From positions 472,925 through 536,924 of the forward strand of contig NZ_JAEPES010000004.1 in NCBI RefSeq assembly GCF_016634425.1: 64,000 nucleotides of DNA, in the 5' to 3' direction. Positions within the stretch are counted from its first letter, which is position 1. Every line of letters starts with the position of its first letter. Under the pieces are notes generated by a model that did no database searches, was not told the DNA's origin, and saw only the letters and a list, made by a program, of their open reading frames with translations. This stretch comes from Lacisediminihabitans changchengi (lineage in GTDB: Bacteria > Actinomycetota > Actinomycetes > Actinomycetales > Microbacteriaceae). The translations under genes and the position numbers were made by a program. Shown here piece after piece: positions 9,270 to 18,813 of the stretch.

Positions 9270-12218
9270 TCATGGCCGAGGGAAAAGAAGATCTTCCGGG
9301 AGGCTTGTGGCGAAGTAGTCGACCTCACCATTCGCATGGCGCGCGACAGGCGCCGTGTACAGTGGCCGCCCTTCCCCGAGGCTCGCTGGCGGATCTGCCA
9401 AGGGCAGGCCCAGCGCCTCTCGGGCGCGATCCCACGCGCCAAGAACGCGTCCCTCACCGCCCTCCCACGGCTGGAAGAATCGACTCTCGATGAGCTGGAG
9501 GGCACGGTTTGGGGCGCCCGTACGGATGAGGAGTTCTGCGTACTCGACGACGAGATCGTCGCGCTGCATCACCACGGAGATCCGCGAGCTTAACCTTTCG
9601 ATGCGGCGCTCGTCGGACTCCCCCAGCCGCTCTGAGAGCTGGTCCAGCTCGAACAGAAGGCGGGCGTTGGAGGGATCGAGGGCTACTGCCGACTCGTAGA
9701 AGCGGCGAGCGCGGCTTTCATCCCTCACCACGTTGTAGCTCGCAAGGCCAGCGTTACGGAACAGGAGCGGGTCATGAAGACCCGATGCGATTGCCCCCTC
9801 CCACTCTGTGAGCGCCGCGTCACGGCGTCCGGCGTCGTAGAGGAACATGCCCAGGAGCAGCCGCGCCACGGGGTCTCGATCCGCCTCAATCGCAGCGACC
9901 AGCGCGTCTCGATCGTCGAGGCCGGAGGGAAAACACCATCGCCTATCGGCCGCGCGGGCACGCTCGCGTTCCCGGCGGGCGTCATCCGAGCGCCCCAACC
10001 GGTCGAGGAGAAGAGCACGGTGATAGTGCGCCATGGGGATGACGTTCCCTCCCGGGCCCGGGACCGTCGCCGTCGCCGACGAAAGAACCTCAAGTGCTGC
10101 CGCGGTCTCGCCGGCATGTGCCAGCTCGAGCGCCACATCGACCAAAAGCCGGCCATCCTGCGACAGCGTTCCGTCATGAAGGAACCGGATCGTCGGGTTC
10201 AGCGGTTGCTCCGTGATCGCTCGCGAAAGAGCGGCGTCGGCAGACGTTCCGCGCCCAAGACGGCGCAGCGCGACGACTCGCAGAACGCTGCGGCGTCGAT
10301 CGTTTGCTGCGACCGCATCCAGTACGTCAAGATCTCGAAGCGCCTCACTGTAATTGCTGGCCCGTGCAGACTGGCGCACCATCTCGAGACCGGCTGGCCC
10401 GGCAATCGCGCCGTCCCAACTTGCCTTCGCGAACGCCTCGCGTGCCGCGGTCGAGTTACCGCGTCTAGCCTCGATCAGCCCGAGCAAATACAGCGCGTCA
10501 GCGTGCCGCGGGTTCGCGTTTCTGCTCGCAACGCGGTCGACAGCGGCCTGGATGAATTGGAGGGCGGTGTCGTAGTCCCCCGACCGATAGGAGACCTCTG
10601 CCATGGCCGTCAGCACGCGACTATCGCGAGGATCCCGTCGGAGCGCTTCGTTCCAGTACGGGAGGGGGGAACGGGTCGGGTGGCGGTATTGCAGCAGATG
10701 CACGCCGATGATGTACAGCTCGTCGACGCTCGCGACATCTTCCGGGGCGGGTGGCGCCGTTGCCGTCCAGGGCTCCTCCGCGACGGCTGAAGGGCGGACA
10801 GGGTTCCACACCAGGAGGCGCTCACCCTGAGCATCAAGCACCTCCAGGGACATGCCGAAGTCGAACGTCGCGTCGAAGTCCACAGCCCAGACGCCCCCCG
10901 GTGCGAGGTCGGTCGTGATCTCGGCAACGGGAGCTCCGTCGACTCCGACGAGCTTCAGGCGCAAGCCATTCTGTTGCCGAGTGACGGCGACCTTGGCCTG
11001 AATGCGGTCGTCTCGGTCGACGTGGATGGCGGCATCTGGCGTCGCCTGGTGAGCCACGCCGATAGCGGGGATCGGATACCAGTACTGGGAGAAATGCTTG
11101 GATTCACCGGGCTGAAGCCAGGAGAAGTCCGGCTGGTTGTCCGTGAAGACCCCGGCCATGAGTTCGATGTACGGCCCGTCGCTGTCAGTGAGCAGTGCGT
11201 CCCAGGCGTGTCCAAAAGGTGCGTTGCCCCAGGTCCACTGCTTCTTGCCTGGAGCGATCCGTCGGTCTGCCCAGTGCACGAATCCCGCTCCGACCGAGTG
11301 ATCGAATCCGCCGAAGAAATCGTCCTCGGTGTCGACGACCATGTACGACGTCGGGACGGGGATGTTGCGGTAGAAATCGAGACGATCGGCCCCGGGATGC
11401 TGGTGCGCTCGTTCCTGATAATCGACGCCGTAGTACGGCCGATCGGCGCGCGGAAAAGCCGTGAGTGCGCGACGGGCATGGTCCGCTACGAAGCGGACAT
11501 CCTCGGGGAAGAACGACTGGTAGTCGTCGTTTACTCGCGCGGCCACGTTCGCCCACCAGAGAAAGGTCTGGGCAAGACTGGTGGTGTTGTGCAGTCGCAC
11601 ATCCACACGGATAGTCGAACTGTCCCCGTCCAGATGCACACCGTGAGTTCCGCGCATCCGCGTGAATGGATCGTGGTCACTGCACCAGACGGTTACCGAG
11701 CCGTCCTCGTGCGTCTCGATTGACGACTGCACCGGCAAGAACGTGGCCGGACGGTGGTGTTGCGGCCAGTTGAACTCCACACCCCCGCTCATCCACGGAC
11801 CGGTGAGCCCTACCAGGGCGGGCTTGATGACGTTGTTGCGGTAGAAGAAGTCGTAGCCGTTGGTCTTGTCGTAGGCGACATGAATGCGCCCGCCCAGCTC
11901 CGGAAGGATCATGACCCGGACGTATTGATTCTCCAGATGGATGGCCTCCCACCGACGCAGATGGGGAGTCGAATCGATCCGTTCGATAAAGGGGATCGGA
12001 TACACGCGCCCGCTGGAGCCCTGGTAGACGCGCTGGTCGAAGAACATCGGGAGCGCGGACGGCTCCAACGGTTCGTAGGTCAGTATCTCGACTGGCTCCG
12101 ACCAGGCGATAGCGCTGCCAGCCTCCAGGAGCAGACGCAGGTGCAGCGGCGCCTCCGGCAATTCGAAGGGCGGGGCCGTTGCATCCTCAACGGAAGCGGT
12201 GGTGGTCTCGACTGACAT
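9270..12218 (-). CDS. DUF5107 domain protein with C-terminal TPR repeats
   Basis: A 982-residue soluble protein. The N-terminal ~430 residues have the DUF5107 pattern, a mutarotase-like beta-sandwich with RRWEAIHLENQYVRVMILP, GGRIHVAYDKTNGYDFFYRN, GGVEFNWPQHH and TWGNAPFGHAWD. About residues 500-930 form helical tetratricopeptide-like repeats (for example DALYLLGLIEARRGN, ALLLDRLGRSDDA and LFRNAGLASYN). Family members are found in carbohydrate-utilisation loci of soil and gut bacteria and are suspected carbohydrate-active or carbohydrate-binding proteins; no reaction is established to my knowledge. It is divergent from the AraC-type gene and lies upstream of the sugar importer on the same strand. 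Confidence 0.85.
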   Translation of the reverse strand: MSVETTTASVEDATAPPFELPEAPLHLRLLLEAGSAIAWSEPVEILTYEPLEPSALPMFFDQRVYQGSSGRVYPIPFIERIDSTPHLRRWEAIHLENQYVRVMILPELGGRIHVAYDKTNGYDFFYRNNVIKPALVGLTGPWMSGGVEFNWPQHHRPATFLPVQSSIETHEDGSVTVWCSDHDPFTRMRGTHGVHLDGDSSTIRVDVRLHNTTSLAQTFLWWANVAARVNDDYQSFFPEDVRFVADHARRALTAFPRADRPYYGVDYQERAHQHPGADRLDFYRNIPVPTSYMVVDTEDDFFGGFDHSVGAGFVHWADRRIAPGKKQWTWGNAPFGHAWDALLTDSDGPYIELMAGVFTDNQPDFSWLQPGESKHFSQYWYPIPAIGVAHQATPDAAIHVDRDDRIQAKVAVTRQQNGLRLKLVGVDGAPVAEITTDLAPGGVWAVDFDATFDFGMSLEVLDAQGERLLVWNPVRPSAVAEEPWTATAPPAPEDVASVDELYIIGVHLLQYRHPTRSPLPYWNEALRRDPRDSRVLTAMAEVSYRSGDYDTALQFIQAAVDRVASRNANPRHADALYLLGLIEARRGNSTAAREAFAKASWDGAIAGPAGLEMVRQSARASNYSEALRDLDVLDAVAANDRRRSVLRVVALRRLGRGTSADAALSRAITEQPLNPTIRFLHDGTLSQDGRLLVDVALELAHAGETAAALEVLSSATATVPGPGGNVIPMAHYHRALLLDRLGRSDDARRERERARAADRRWCFPSGLDDRDALVAAIEADRDPVARLLLGMFLYDAGRRDAALTEWEGAIASGLHDPLLFRNAGLASYNVVRDESRARRFYESAVALDPSNARLLFELDQLSERLGESDERRIERLSSRISVVMQRDDLVVEYAELLIRTGAPNRALQLIESRFFQPWEGGEGRVLGAWDRAREALGLPLADPPASLGEGRPLYTAPVARHANGEVDYFATSLPEDLLFPRP

Positions 12219-12373
12219 GTACTTCTTCCAGCTCTACGGTCTTCGAACATCGACCGATTGCGACATCGGCCCTCGTTATTGAATGGCGCGAGCGGCGGAG
12301 CGCCTCGAGCACATATCCACGACGCTACGGCGACAGCCGCCGTTCAGGGCAGAACATTTCTTCGCCGGTGAAT

Positions 12374-12388
12374 GGACAAACCGCTGAC
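12374..12388 (+). promoter_or_regulatory. candidate operator, copy 2, upstream of the AraC-type gene
   Basis: GGACAAACCGCTGAC lies 24 bases before the GTG of the regulator and 156 bases before the divergent DUF5107 gene. It differs from the copy at 8990-9004 at one base. It overlaps TGGACA (12373-12378), which could act as a -35, with TAGTAT (12399-12404) as -10 at a long 20-bp spacing. That long spacing is typical of activator-dependent promoters. Autoregulation is therefore plausible. Confidence 0.4.
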
Positions 12389-12411
12389 TGTCATGACGTA
12401 GTATCGCTGCC

Positions 12412-13308
12412 GTGTACATGAGGGAAGGCTTTCTAGGTCAACGGGTTCGCGTGCTGCCTCGGCCGCTAATCCGGGAGTTGCGCGAGAAACCAATCGTCCG
12501 GCGCTTCTTGGTCACCGACGTCGGGTACTTCCCTCACGCGGCTGCACATGGACGCGCCCGCGCTCACGGAGCGCCCGAGACCGTGGTGATTCTCTGCGCC
12601 GCCGGTGTCGGGTGGATCGAAGTCGATGGCGGTCCAGCAACCCGCGTTGCTGCGGGAGACGCCGCCGTGCTCGCTGCGGGCGTGCGGCATCGCTACCGGG
12701 CGGACAGCCAGGATCCGTGGACAATCTGGTGGATGCATGTCACTGGCGACGACGCTGATGACTTCGCGTCGTCGATTCTGGCCAACAACGGCGGACCCAT
12801 CGTGCGTGTGCATGATGTGTACTCCGCGGTGCAGTCGATGGAAGAGGCAGTCTCGGCCCTGGAGGAGGACGACACGATGCCGAAGCTCCTCGCAGCCTGC
12901 GGAGCGGGGTGGCGGTTTCTGACTCATGTTGCCGCGAGCCGAATCCTCGGAGCCACGGCCTCTAACGACCGGATTCGGCACGTTCAGGACTACCTGAGGA
13001 ACAATCTCGACACCGAGTTTTCGGTCCCCGAGCTGGCGGCCATGGCCGGACTGAGCGCATCCCACTTTTCGACCCTGTTCCGCGCCTCTGCGGGAGCCTC
13101 GATCAAGGAGTACTTGAAGCGCCTTAGGAGCGCCCGCGCTCGCGAGCTACTGCTGACTACAGACCTGCCCGTCACGCAGATCGCGGCCGCCGTGGGCTAC
13201 GACGACGCCCTGTACTTCTCGCGGCAGTTCCGCGCCGTGAACGGCATCAGCCCGTCGGGCTTCCGCGAGCAGCACGAGGATGAGGAAACGGCGACGCGAA
13301 CGTCGTAG
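12412..13308 (+). CDS. AraC-family transcriptional regulator
   Basis: A 298-residue regulator. An N-terminal cupin-like sugar-sensing domain (about 25-150, with EVDGGPATRVAAGDAAVLAAG and WTIWWMHVTG typical of the AraC_binding family) is followed by two helix-turn-helix motifs (about 195-290). These include FSVPELAAMAGLSASHFSTLFR and PVTQIAAAVGYDDALYFSRQFR. It should bind DNA as a dimer and respond to a sugar liberated from the imported substrate. It is divergent from the DUF5107 gene and followed by the GH43-GH127 genes, so it is the obvious local regulator. GTG 12412 or ATG 12418 may be the start. No Shine-Dalgarno is visible, and a leaderless transcript is possible. Confidence 0.9.
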   Translation: MYMREGFLGQRVRVLPRPLIRELREKPIVRRFLVTDVGYFPHAAAHGRARAHGAPETVVILCAAGVGWIEVDGGPATRVAAGDAAVLAAGVRHRYRADSQDPWTIWWMHVTGDDADDFASSILANNGGPIVRVHDVYSAVQSMEEAVSALEEDDTMPKLLAACGAGWRFLTHVAASRILGATASNDRIRHVQDYLRNNLDTEFSVPELAAMAGLSASHFSTLFRASAGASIKEYLKRLRSARARELLLTTDLPVTQIAAAVGYDDALYFSRQFRAVNGISPSGFREQHEDEETATRTS

Positions 13309-13400
13309 CGCGTTCGGTCGATTGTGCCCGCGATTCATCCAGCTTGCACCGTTGAAATCGACTGGCTAACGAACCTGCGCGCTACCTAGGCTCGCTTGAT

Positions 13401-14441
13401 GTGCTCGACGAGGTCCGTCGAGTGCGTCCCGTCTCGCAGAAGAGAAAGCGACCCCTGTTGGAACCCTCCGCGGCTTACCTGATGGCCTACTTCGCCCCGG
13501 AGACCGAAGCAGAGGGCGAGCAAATCCGGTTCGCCGTCTCCGATGTGGACGATCCCGAGCGGTGGACCCCTCTGAACGACGGTCACCCGATTCTCGTTTC
13601 GCAGCTGGGCGAGCGAGGAGTGCGTGATCCGTTCCTTCTGCGAGTGCCAGACTCGGGCGAGGTCATCCTCGTCGCCACCGACCTGTCGATCTATCCCGAC
13701 CAGGATTGGGATCGTGCGGTGCGGCATGGTTCTCGGTCGGTCGTGATCTGGCGCACGTTCGACCTCGTGGAGTGGAGCGGACCGGAGATCGTCGAAGTCT
13801 CTCCTGCGACGTTCGGCAATACCTGGGCACCGAAGGCCTACTGGTCGGAGCCCCGGCAGGCCTGGCTGCTCATCTGGGCATCCGCGGACTACAGCACTTC
13901 AGAGAATCGCGATGCCGAACGACACCAGGCACTGTTCGCCGCCGAGACGAAGGATTTCCGCACATTCGGGCCGGCATTCGTCTACTCAGACCCGGGGCAC
14001 ACCGTGATCGACGCGTCCTTCATCCAGCACAACGGCCGGTGGTACCGGTTCTCCGCCAACTCGCTCGGAAGCACAGCCCCCGGTCGAGGTGAGCACATTC
14101 TGGTCGAGGTCGGAGACGCACTCGAATCCGCGACATTCGTTCCCCTCGTCATCGACCTGGGGAAGCCAGAGCTCGTCCACGCAGAAGGCCCGGCACCGTT
14201 TGTCGGGCCGGACAACGCGTCGTGGTACGTGCTCATCGACGAGAACGGACTGCGCGGATACCAGCTCTATCGCACGACAGATCTAGACTCCGGAATCTGG
14301 GAGCACCGGCAAGAGGCGCAGCTTCCGCCTGACGCACGCCATGGCTCGGTGCTGCGCATCTCTATGGCCGAGCGAGAGCAGCTCCTCTCGCAGAGCGACC
14401 ACGCGAGAACAGCGGCGCCGGCGACGACCGCCCGTCGTTGA
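13401..14441 (+). CDS. glycoside hydrolase family 43-like enzyme (arabinosidase/xylosidase type)
   Basis: A 346-residue protein with a five-bladed propeller pattern and candidate catalytic triad: D76 in GVRDPFLLR (base), D204 in VIDASFIQHNGRWYRF (modulator) and E262 in VHAEGPAPF (acid). NTWAPKAYW (140-148) replaces the usual WAPD motif. GH43 enzymes remove alpha-L-arabinofuranose or beta-xylose from plant polysaccharides. No signal peptide is present. The annotated start is GTG 13401; the ACCTAGG before it is only a weak ribosome binding site, so the true start could be further in. It is coupled to the GH127 gene by a one-base TGATG overlap. Confidence 0.82.
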   Translation: MLDEVRRVRPVSQKRKRPLLEPSAAYLMAYFAPETEAEGEQIRFAVSDVDDPERWTPLNDGHPILVSQLGERGVRDPFLLRVPDSGEVILVATDLSIYPDQDWDRAVRHGSRSVVIWRTFDLVEWSGPEIVEVSPATFGNTWAPKAYWSEPRQAWLLIWASADYSTSENRDAERHQALFAAETKDFRTFGPAFVYSDPGHTVIDASFIQHNGRWYRFSANSLGSTAPGRGEHILVEVGDALESATFVPLVIDLGKPELVHAEGPAPFVGPDNASWYVLIDENGLRGYQLYRTTDLDSGIWEHRQEAQLPPDARHGSVLRISMAEREQLLSQSDHARTAAPATTARR

Positions 14442-16414
14442 TGCCGGAGCATCTCGCGGAGGTCGACCCCGGTCGGGTGACGCTGCTCGACCCATACATG
14501 GTCAACGCGCGTGAGCTGACCGTCTCATACCTGCTCCGACTCGATCCCGAGCGGTTTCTCTACGGGTTCTATGTGCACTCCGGTCTGCCGCCGAGGACCA
14601 CGACAGGCTACGGCGGCTGGGAGCGGCAAGAAGGTGCCCGCTTTCCGGGCCATTTCTTTGGTCACTACCTCAGCGGACTGGCGCAGGCCTACGCCACCAG
14701 TGAGGGTCCCACGGCTCGGGAGCTCCTGAATCGCCTCACCGTCGCGGTGCGCGGCCTCCACGAATGTCAGACGGCCTACGCCGAGCTTCATCCGGGCGAG
14801 GCCGGGTACGTTTCCGCATTCCCCATAGAGGCATTGCCCGCTGGCGCCGACGACGTGATCGTGCCGTTCTACAACCTGCACAAAGTTCTTGCCGGTCTAC
14901 TTTCCGCGCACCGATATGCCCCGGGCGAACTGCGGGAAGACGCCCTCCTCATCGCGTCCCGATTCGGCTCGTGGCTCAACGGATGGGCATCTCGACAAGC
15001 CGATCCGGCGCACATTCTGGCAACCGAGTACGGCGGAATGAACGACGCTCTATACGAACTCTTCGCCCGAACGAGAAACCCGGACCACCTGCGGGCGGCC
15101 GAGTACTTCGACGAGATCGTCTTATTCGAGCGATTGGCGGAGGGTGACGATGTTCTTGACGGCCTTCACGCCAACACCACGATTCCCAAGCTGATCGGCG
15201 CTCTTACCCGCTACACGACCTTGGTCGAGGATGGCGCACTCCTGAGGGCCCTGTCCCCCGAGGAGCAGCAACGCCTCGGGATGTACAGGCGCGCTGCCGA
15301 ATCCTTTTGGCGGTTGGTGGTCGAGCATCACACATACGCAAACGGCGGCAACAGTCAGGCGGAGCATTTCCATACTCCGAATTCGCTCTTCGCATCCGCA
15401 ATGCGGGGGCAGACCACCGAGTACGGCGACAACTCGACCTGCGAAGGATGCAACGAGTACAACATGCTCAAACTGACGCGAGCGCTGTTTCGAATCTCGG
15501 AAGATCCCCGCTACTCCGACTATTACGAAACGACTCTGGTCAACTCGATCCTGGCGTCCCAAGACCCGTCGACAGGCATGGTGACCTACTTCCAGCCGAT
15601 GGCGCCCGGTTACGCAAAAGTGTTCGGCCATGAACTGGACGAGTTCTGGTGCGATCAGGGAACGGCGCTGGAGAGCTTCACCAAGCTCGGGGAGGCGATC
15701 TACTTCGAGAGCCCGGACGAAGTGACGGTGACCCAGTTCCGATCATCGACCTTCACGGATCGGGTTCGCAATCTTCGAATACGAGTCGACGCAGACGTTC
15801 CCGCTCACGAGGTCGTCAGCATCTCGGTAGAGGCGGTGGATGACTCAGAAGCTACTCCCGCGCGGACGGTGCGGCTTCGCGTTCCTGAATGGTGCACTCG
15901 CCCCGCTCTCACGATCAACAACACCGTCGTAGACGTTGATGCGCTTGTTGACCGGCAGTGGATAACCATCTCCGTGCACGCCGGAGATTCCATCGAGTAC
16001 AGGCTGCCCGCCGCCGTTCAGGTTGTCGACGACACGGAGAACCACGATTGGGTCGCGTTCCGTTATGGACCCGTGCTTTTGGCGGCCGAACTGTCGAGGG
16101 ATGACGTCGACTCCACCTACGAAGCAGGCGTGCTGGTTCGGATGAGTCGCCACACCAACCTCCACTCCACCGTGAGGCTGTCGAACCCGTCGCTGTGGAA
16201 GCGGCACGTGAGGGAGAACGTCGTTCGGATCGAGGATGGCCCCAATGGCGATGGCCGAATCACCATGAGGTTCGCCCTCAACAATGTGCAGGCGGAGTGG
16301 CAGCATTCAGTCTTGGAACCGTATTACAGCTTGTGCCGGGCCCGATACGCCACGTACTTCACGCTCGTTGATGACTTCACGCTCGTTGATGACGCGGACG
16401 CGGCAAAGAAGTAG
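14441..16414 (+). CDS. glycoside hydrolase family 127 beta-L-arabinofuranosidase
   Basis: A 657-residue (alpha/alpha)6-barrel enzyme. Family signatures include GHFFGHYLSGLAQAYA (70-85), VPFYNLHKVLAGL, EYGGMNDALYELF and STCEGCNEYNMLKL. In characterised GH127 enzymes a zinc-bound Cys acts as nucleophile, held by Glu and two more Cys. Here E335 and C337 (EGC) fit the first pair. The usual CC pair reads C404-D405 in FWCDQGTALESF, so the nucleophile Cys is kept and one zinc ligand is replaced by Asp. It releases beta-L-arabinofuranose from hydroxyproline-linked or pectic arabinosides. The ATG overlaps the preceding stop as TGATG. Confidence 0.88.
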   Translation: MPEHLAEVDPGRVTLLDPYMVNARELTVSYLLRLDPERFLYGFYVHSGLPPRTTTGYGGWERQEGARFPGHFFGHYLSGLAQAYATSEGPTARELLNRLTVAVRGLHECQTAYAELHPGEAGYVSAFPIEALPAGADDVIVPFYNLHKVLAGLLSAHRYAPGELREDALLIASRFGSWLNGWASRQADPAHILATEYGGMNDALYELFARTRNPDHLRAAEYFDEIVLFERLAEGDDVLDGLHANTTIPKLIGALTRYTTLVEDGALLRALSPEEQQRLGMYRRAAESFWRLVVEHHTYANGGNSQAEHFHTPNSLFASAMRGQTTEYGDNSTCEGCNEYNMLKLTRALFRISEDPRYSDYYETTLVNSILASQDPSTGMVTYFQPMAPGYAKVFGHELDEFWCDQGTALESFTKLGEAIYFESPDEVTVTQFRSSTFTDRVRNLRIRVDADVPAHEVVSISVEAVDDSEATPARTVRLRVPEWCTRPALTINNTVVDVDALVDRQWITISVHAGDSIEYRLPAAVQVVDDTENHDWVAFRYGPVLLAAELSRDDVDSTYEAGVLVRMSRHTNLHSTVRLSNPSLWKRHVRENVVRIEDGPNGDGRITMRFALNNVQAEWQHSVLEPYYSLCRARYATYFTLVDDFTLVDDADAAKK

Positions 16415-16474
16415 CCCTCGCTCTGCGTGACGACAGGAGGATTGGCAGTCGAACACAACGGCGCGTAGGTCACC

Positions 16475-16771
16475 TCACCCGTCGGTCGGTCGACGCAGCA
16501 GGCAGCAGACCCCGAGGGTTGCGGTGATGAAGAGCAATGGGATCGCGATAATGAGGACGCCTGCTCCGAGATAGGCGGAAAGACCGATTACGCCCCGCTC
16601 GAAGGTTGCGATTGTGACGTCGGAGCGGAGGGATGCGGAAACCAATGCCGGCTCGGTGAGCGCTGCGATGAGGGCGGACCCTAGCGCGACCACGGAGAAG
16701 GTGAACCATCGCGAGCGCGCGAGCCCCGGCCAGCATGCCACCAAGACACAACGGCTTTCACTTCGCAGCAC
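16475..16771 (-). CDS. small two-helix membrane protein, function unknown
   Basis: A 98-residue ORF with two clear hydrophobic segments (about 22-45 and 60-90) separated by a short polar loop, and a basic C-terminus (RRPTDG). The hydrophobicity pattern is what makes it credible, as there is no recognisable family. The start (GTG 16771) is uncertain; an internal in-frame GTG may be used. It stands alone, convergent with the GH127 gene, with 60 bases between their ends. Confidence 0.5.
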   Translation of the reverse strand: MLRSESRCVLVACWPGLARSRWFTFSVVALGSALIAALTEPALVSASLRSDVTIATFERGVIGLSAYLGAGVLIIAIPLLFITATLGVCCLLRRPTDG

Positions 16772-17192
16772 GCTTGGGCTTGCCTAAATGGATGACTTCT
16801 GTCGCACAAAAAACGGCAGTCAGTCTGAAGGATTGGCGGCACGGCATCACGGGGCTGCGCATTCTCTGACCAGGGTCAGGTCGTAATCGAGAGCAACCAT
16901 GCTGATTGCCCGCCGACCAGACTTCCCGGCACACCGAGGGACATACTACCCGCGACCTTGAACAGATCGAGATCCCGGAAAAGGTCGGTTTCCATCCGGG
17001 TCGCGCGCAGGGTGAATTCGCAAAGAGCGGCACAGAAAGGTCTCAGGTCGACCGCGAGATTCCCGTGGACGCCGGACGGAGTCGTCGATGTAGAGATGCT
17101 GTGGAACTCTAGTAGGTTGACGTCAGCGAACGATCGTGGTGAGCCGGGAAGTCTGGTCGGCAGTCGCTTAATCGACCCAGTGTGGAGCCACC
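16772..17192. other. 421-bp gap with no supported gene
   Basis: No ORF here has convincing protein character. A minus-strand open frame that runs from inside nhaA (17349) to 16876 has no recognisable motif, and its amino-acid usage looks incidental. The stretch is somewhat less GC-rich than its surroundings near 16790-16810 and 16980-17120. It must hold the nhaA promoter. The ribosome binding site GGAG at 17182-17185 precedes the nhaA ATG. Confidence 0.4.
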
Positions 17193-18482
17193 ATGACGCA
17201 GCCCGAAACCGACCCGCCTCACTCCACGCTATTCGCCGAAGAGAACTCTTTAGAGTCATCGCGTATTGGCGAAATTCTTCGCAAAGAGACCGTCGGTGGA
17301 GTGATCCTCGTTGTGGCTGCGCTTGTGGCGGTGGTGTGGGCGAATTCACCGATCTCGGGCACCTACTTCGCCCTGAGGGACTTCGAAATCGGACCCAAGG
17401 CCCTCGGCTTGCACCTCAGTTTGGGGGAATGGGCGGCGGATGGTCTGCTCGCGATCTTCTTCTTCCTCGTCGGCCTGGAATTGAAACGCGAGTTTGTCGC
17501 GGGCGAGCTGCGACAGGTGAGTAAGGCCATTGTTCCCGTGGCGGCTGCGGTTGGAGGCGTGATCGTCCCCGCGCTAATTTTTACCGCCGTCAATCTCATG
17601 GATCCTTCGGCCGTTCGTGGCTGGGCGATTCCCACCGCAACGGACATCGCTTTCGCGGTGGCGGTTCTTGCGATCGTTGGCTCGAAGCTGCCTAACGCGT
17701 TGAGGATTTTCCTTCTTACCCTCGCGGTCGTGGACGACCTGATCGCTATCGGAATCATCGCCTTCGTGTACACGAGCGAAATCAACTTCGTGCCGCTAGG
17801 TCTGGCCCTCATCCCCCTGGCGCTGTATGTCCTACTCACTCAGAGATTCCGCCGTTTTTTCGGGATCCACCCCGTGGCCAATTGGTTCATCCTCCTCCCC
17901 CTCGCGGTCGTTGTTTGGGGCCTGGTGCATGCTTCCGGAGTGCATGCCACGGTCGCCGGCGTCCTTCTCGGGTTCGCGGTTCCCGTAATCCGAAGCCGCG
18001 CAAGCGGTGGTCCCGATGCGGGCCCCGGTCTCTCGGAAGTCTTCGAGCACCGATTTAGGCCCCTCTCGACGGGATTCGCCGTTCCCGTGTTCGCTTTCTT
18101 CTCCGCAGGTGTGGCCATTGGCGGCATCCAAGGGCTTGTCGATGCAGTGACTAGCCCCGTCACGCTCGGCATAATCGCGGCGCTCGTTCTCGGCAAACCG
18201 ATCGGAATACTCGGCACCACCTGGATAACGACGAAGGCAACGAGAGCATCGATCGACCCCTCGATCCGATGGATCGACCTCATCGGCGTCGCCTTGCTCG
18301 GAGGCATCGGGTTCACCGTCTCCCTGCTTGTCGCCGAGCTCAGTTACGGGCTCGGCAGCAATCACGATGACGACGCCAAAGTCGCGATCCTCATCGCATC
18401 CGTCGTCGCGGCGGGACTCGCGACGATCGTCCTCCGACCCCGCAACCGCCACTACAAGAAGTCGGGCTCCCCTCGGAACTAG
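17193..18482 (+). CDS. nhaA: Na+/H+ antiporter NhaA
   Basis: A 429-residue protein with 12 predicted helices and strong NhaA signatures: [19 protein letters not shown] (membrane-entry motif), [19 protein letters not shown], and [15 protein letters not shown]. The last contains the adjacent Asp pair that binds Na+ and protons. It exports sodium in exchange for protons and so controls cytoplasmic pH and salt tolerance. It is monocistronic, with a GGAG site 8 bases before the ATG. The hydrophilic C-terminal tail (about 30 residues, ending in basic residues) is cytoplasmic. Confidence 0.95.
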   Translation: MTQPETDPPHSTLFAEENSLESSRIGEILRKETVGGVILVVAALVAVVWANSPISGTYFALRDFEIGPKALGLHLSLGEWAADGLLAIFFFLVGLELKREFVAGELRQVSKAIVPVAAAVGGVIVPALIFTAVNLMDPSAVRGWAIPTATDIAFAVAVLAIVGSKLPNALRIFLLTLAVVDDLIAIGIIAFVYTSEINFVPLGLALIPLALYVLLTQRFRRFFGIHPVANWFILLPLAVVVWGLVHASGVHATVAGVLLGFAVPVIRSRASGGPDAGPGLSEVFEHRFRPLSTGFAVPVFAFFSAGVAIGGIQGLVDAVTSPVTLGIIAALVLGKPIGILGTTWITTKATRASIDPSIRWIDLIGVALLGGIGFTVSLLVAELSYGLGSNHDDDAKVAILIASVVAAGLATIVLRPRNRHYKKSGSPRN

Positions 18483-18621
18483 CCGGCTCGAAAGCAAGCT
18501 TCCGGCAAAAAAAGTCGCATCCGACCGTGACATCCTCGCCGCTGCCTCCGTCTACATTCCGACGCGGCACCGTCGCGTGACCATCGAACCGCCACCCGGC
18601 GGCCACGGAAAGGATGAGGAC

Positions 18622-18801
18622 ATGGCACTCGGAGACGACATCAAGAAGACCGCAGAAGAGGCAATCGGCAAGGGCAAGGAGGCTCTCGGCAAGGCGACTG
18701 GCAACGACAAACTGGTCGCTGAGGGCAAGGCCGACCAGGTCAAGGCGGGCGTGAAGAAGACGGCCGCCGACGTCAAAGACACCCTCGCCGGCGACAAGTA
18801 A
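18622..18801 (+). CDS. CsbD-like stress protein
   Basis: A 59-residue, very Lys/Ala/Asp-rich, Cys- and Trp-free protein built of amphipathic repeats (IGKGKEALGKATGNDKLVAEGKADQ) that match the CsbD family (UPF0337). Members are induced by general stress, and their molecular role is unknown. ATG 18622 has an AAGGATGAGG site just upstream. The frame is open further upstream into the end of nhaA but without homology. A strong hairpin follows 12 bases after the stop. Confidence 0.85.
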   Translation: MALGDDIKKTAEEAIGKGKEALGKATGNDKLVAEGKADQVKAGVKKTAADVKDTLAGDK

Positions 18802-18813
18802 GCCTCTTTTGCC

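Noticed and set aside
8962..9273. 103-codon minus-strand frame upstream of the sugar importer
   Set aside because: Arg/Cys/Pro-rich sequence without domain features, covering the probable promoter region.
16900..17192. ion-sensing riboswitch upstream of nhaA
   Set aside because: I could not draw any known nhaA-associated RNA motif from the sequence.
16876..17349. 157-codon minus-strand frame between the small membrane gene and nhaA
   Set aside because: It overlaps the well-supported nhaA start, has no recognisable motif and no ribosome binding site.
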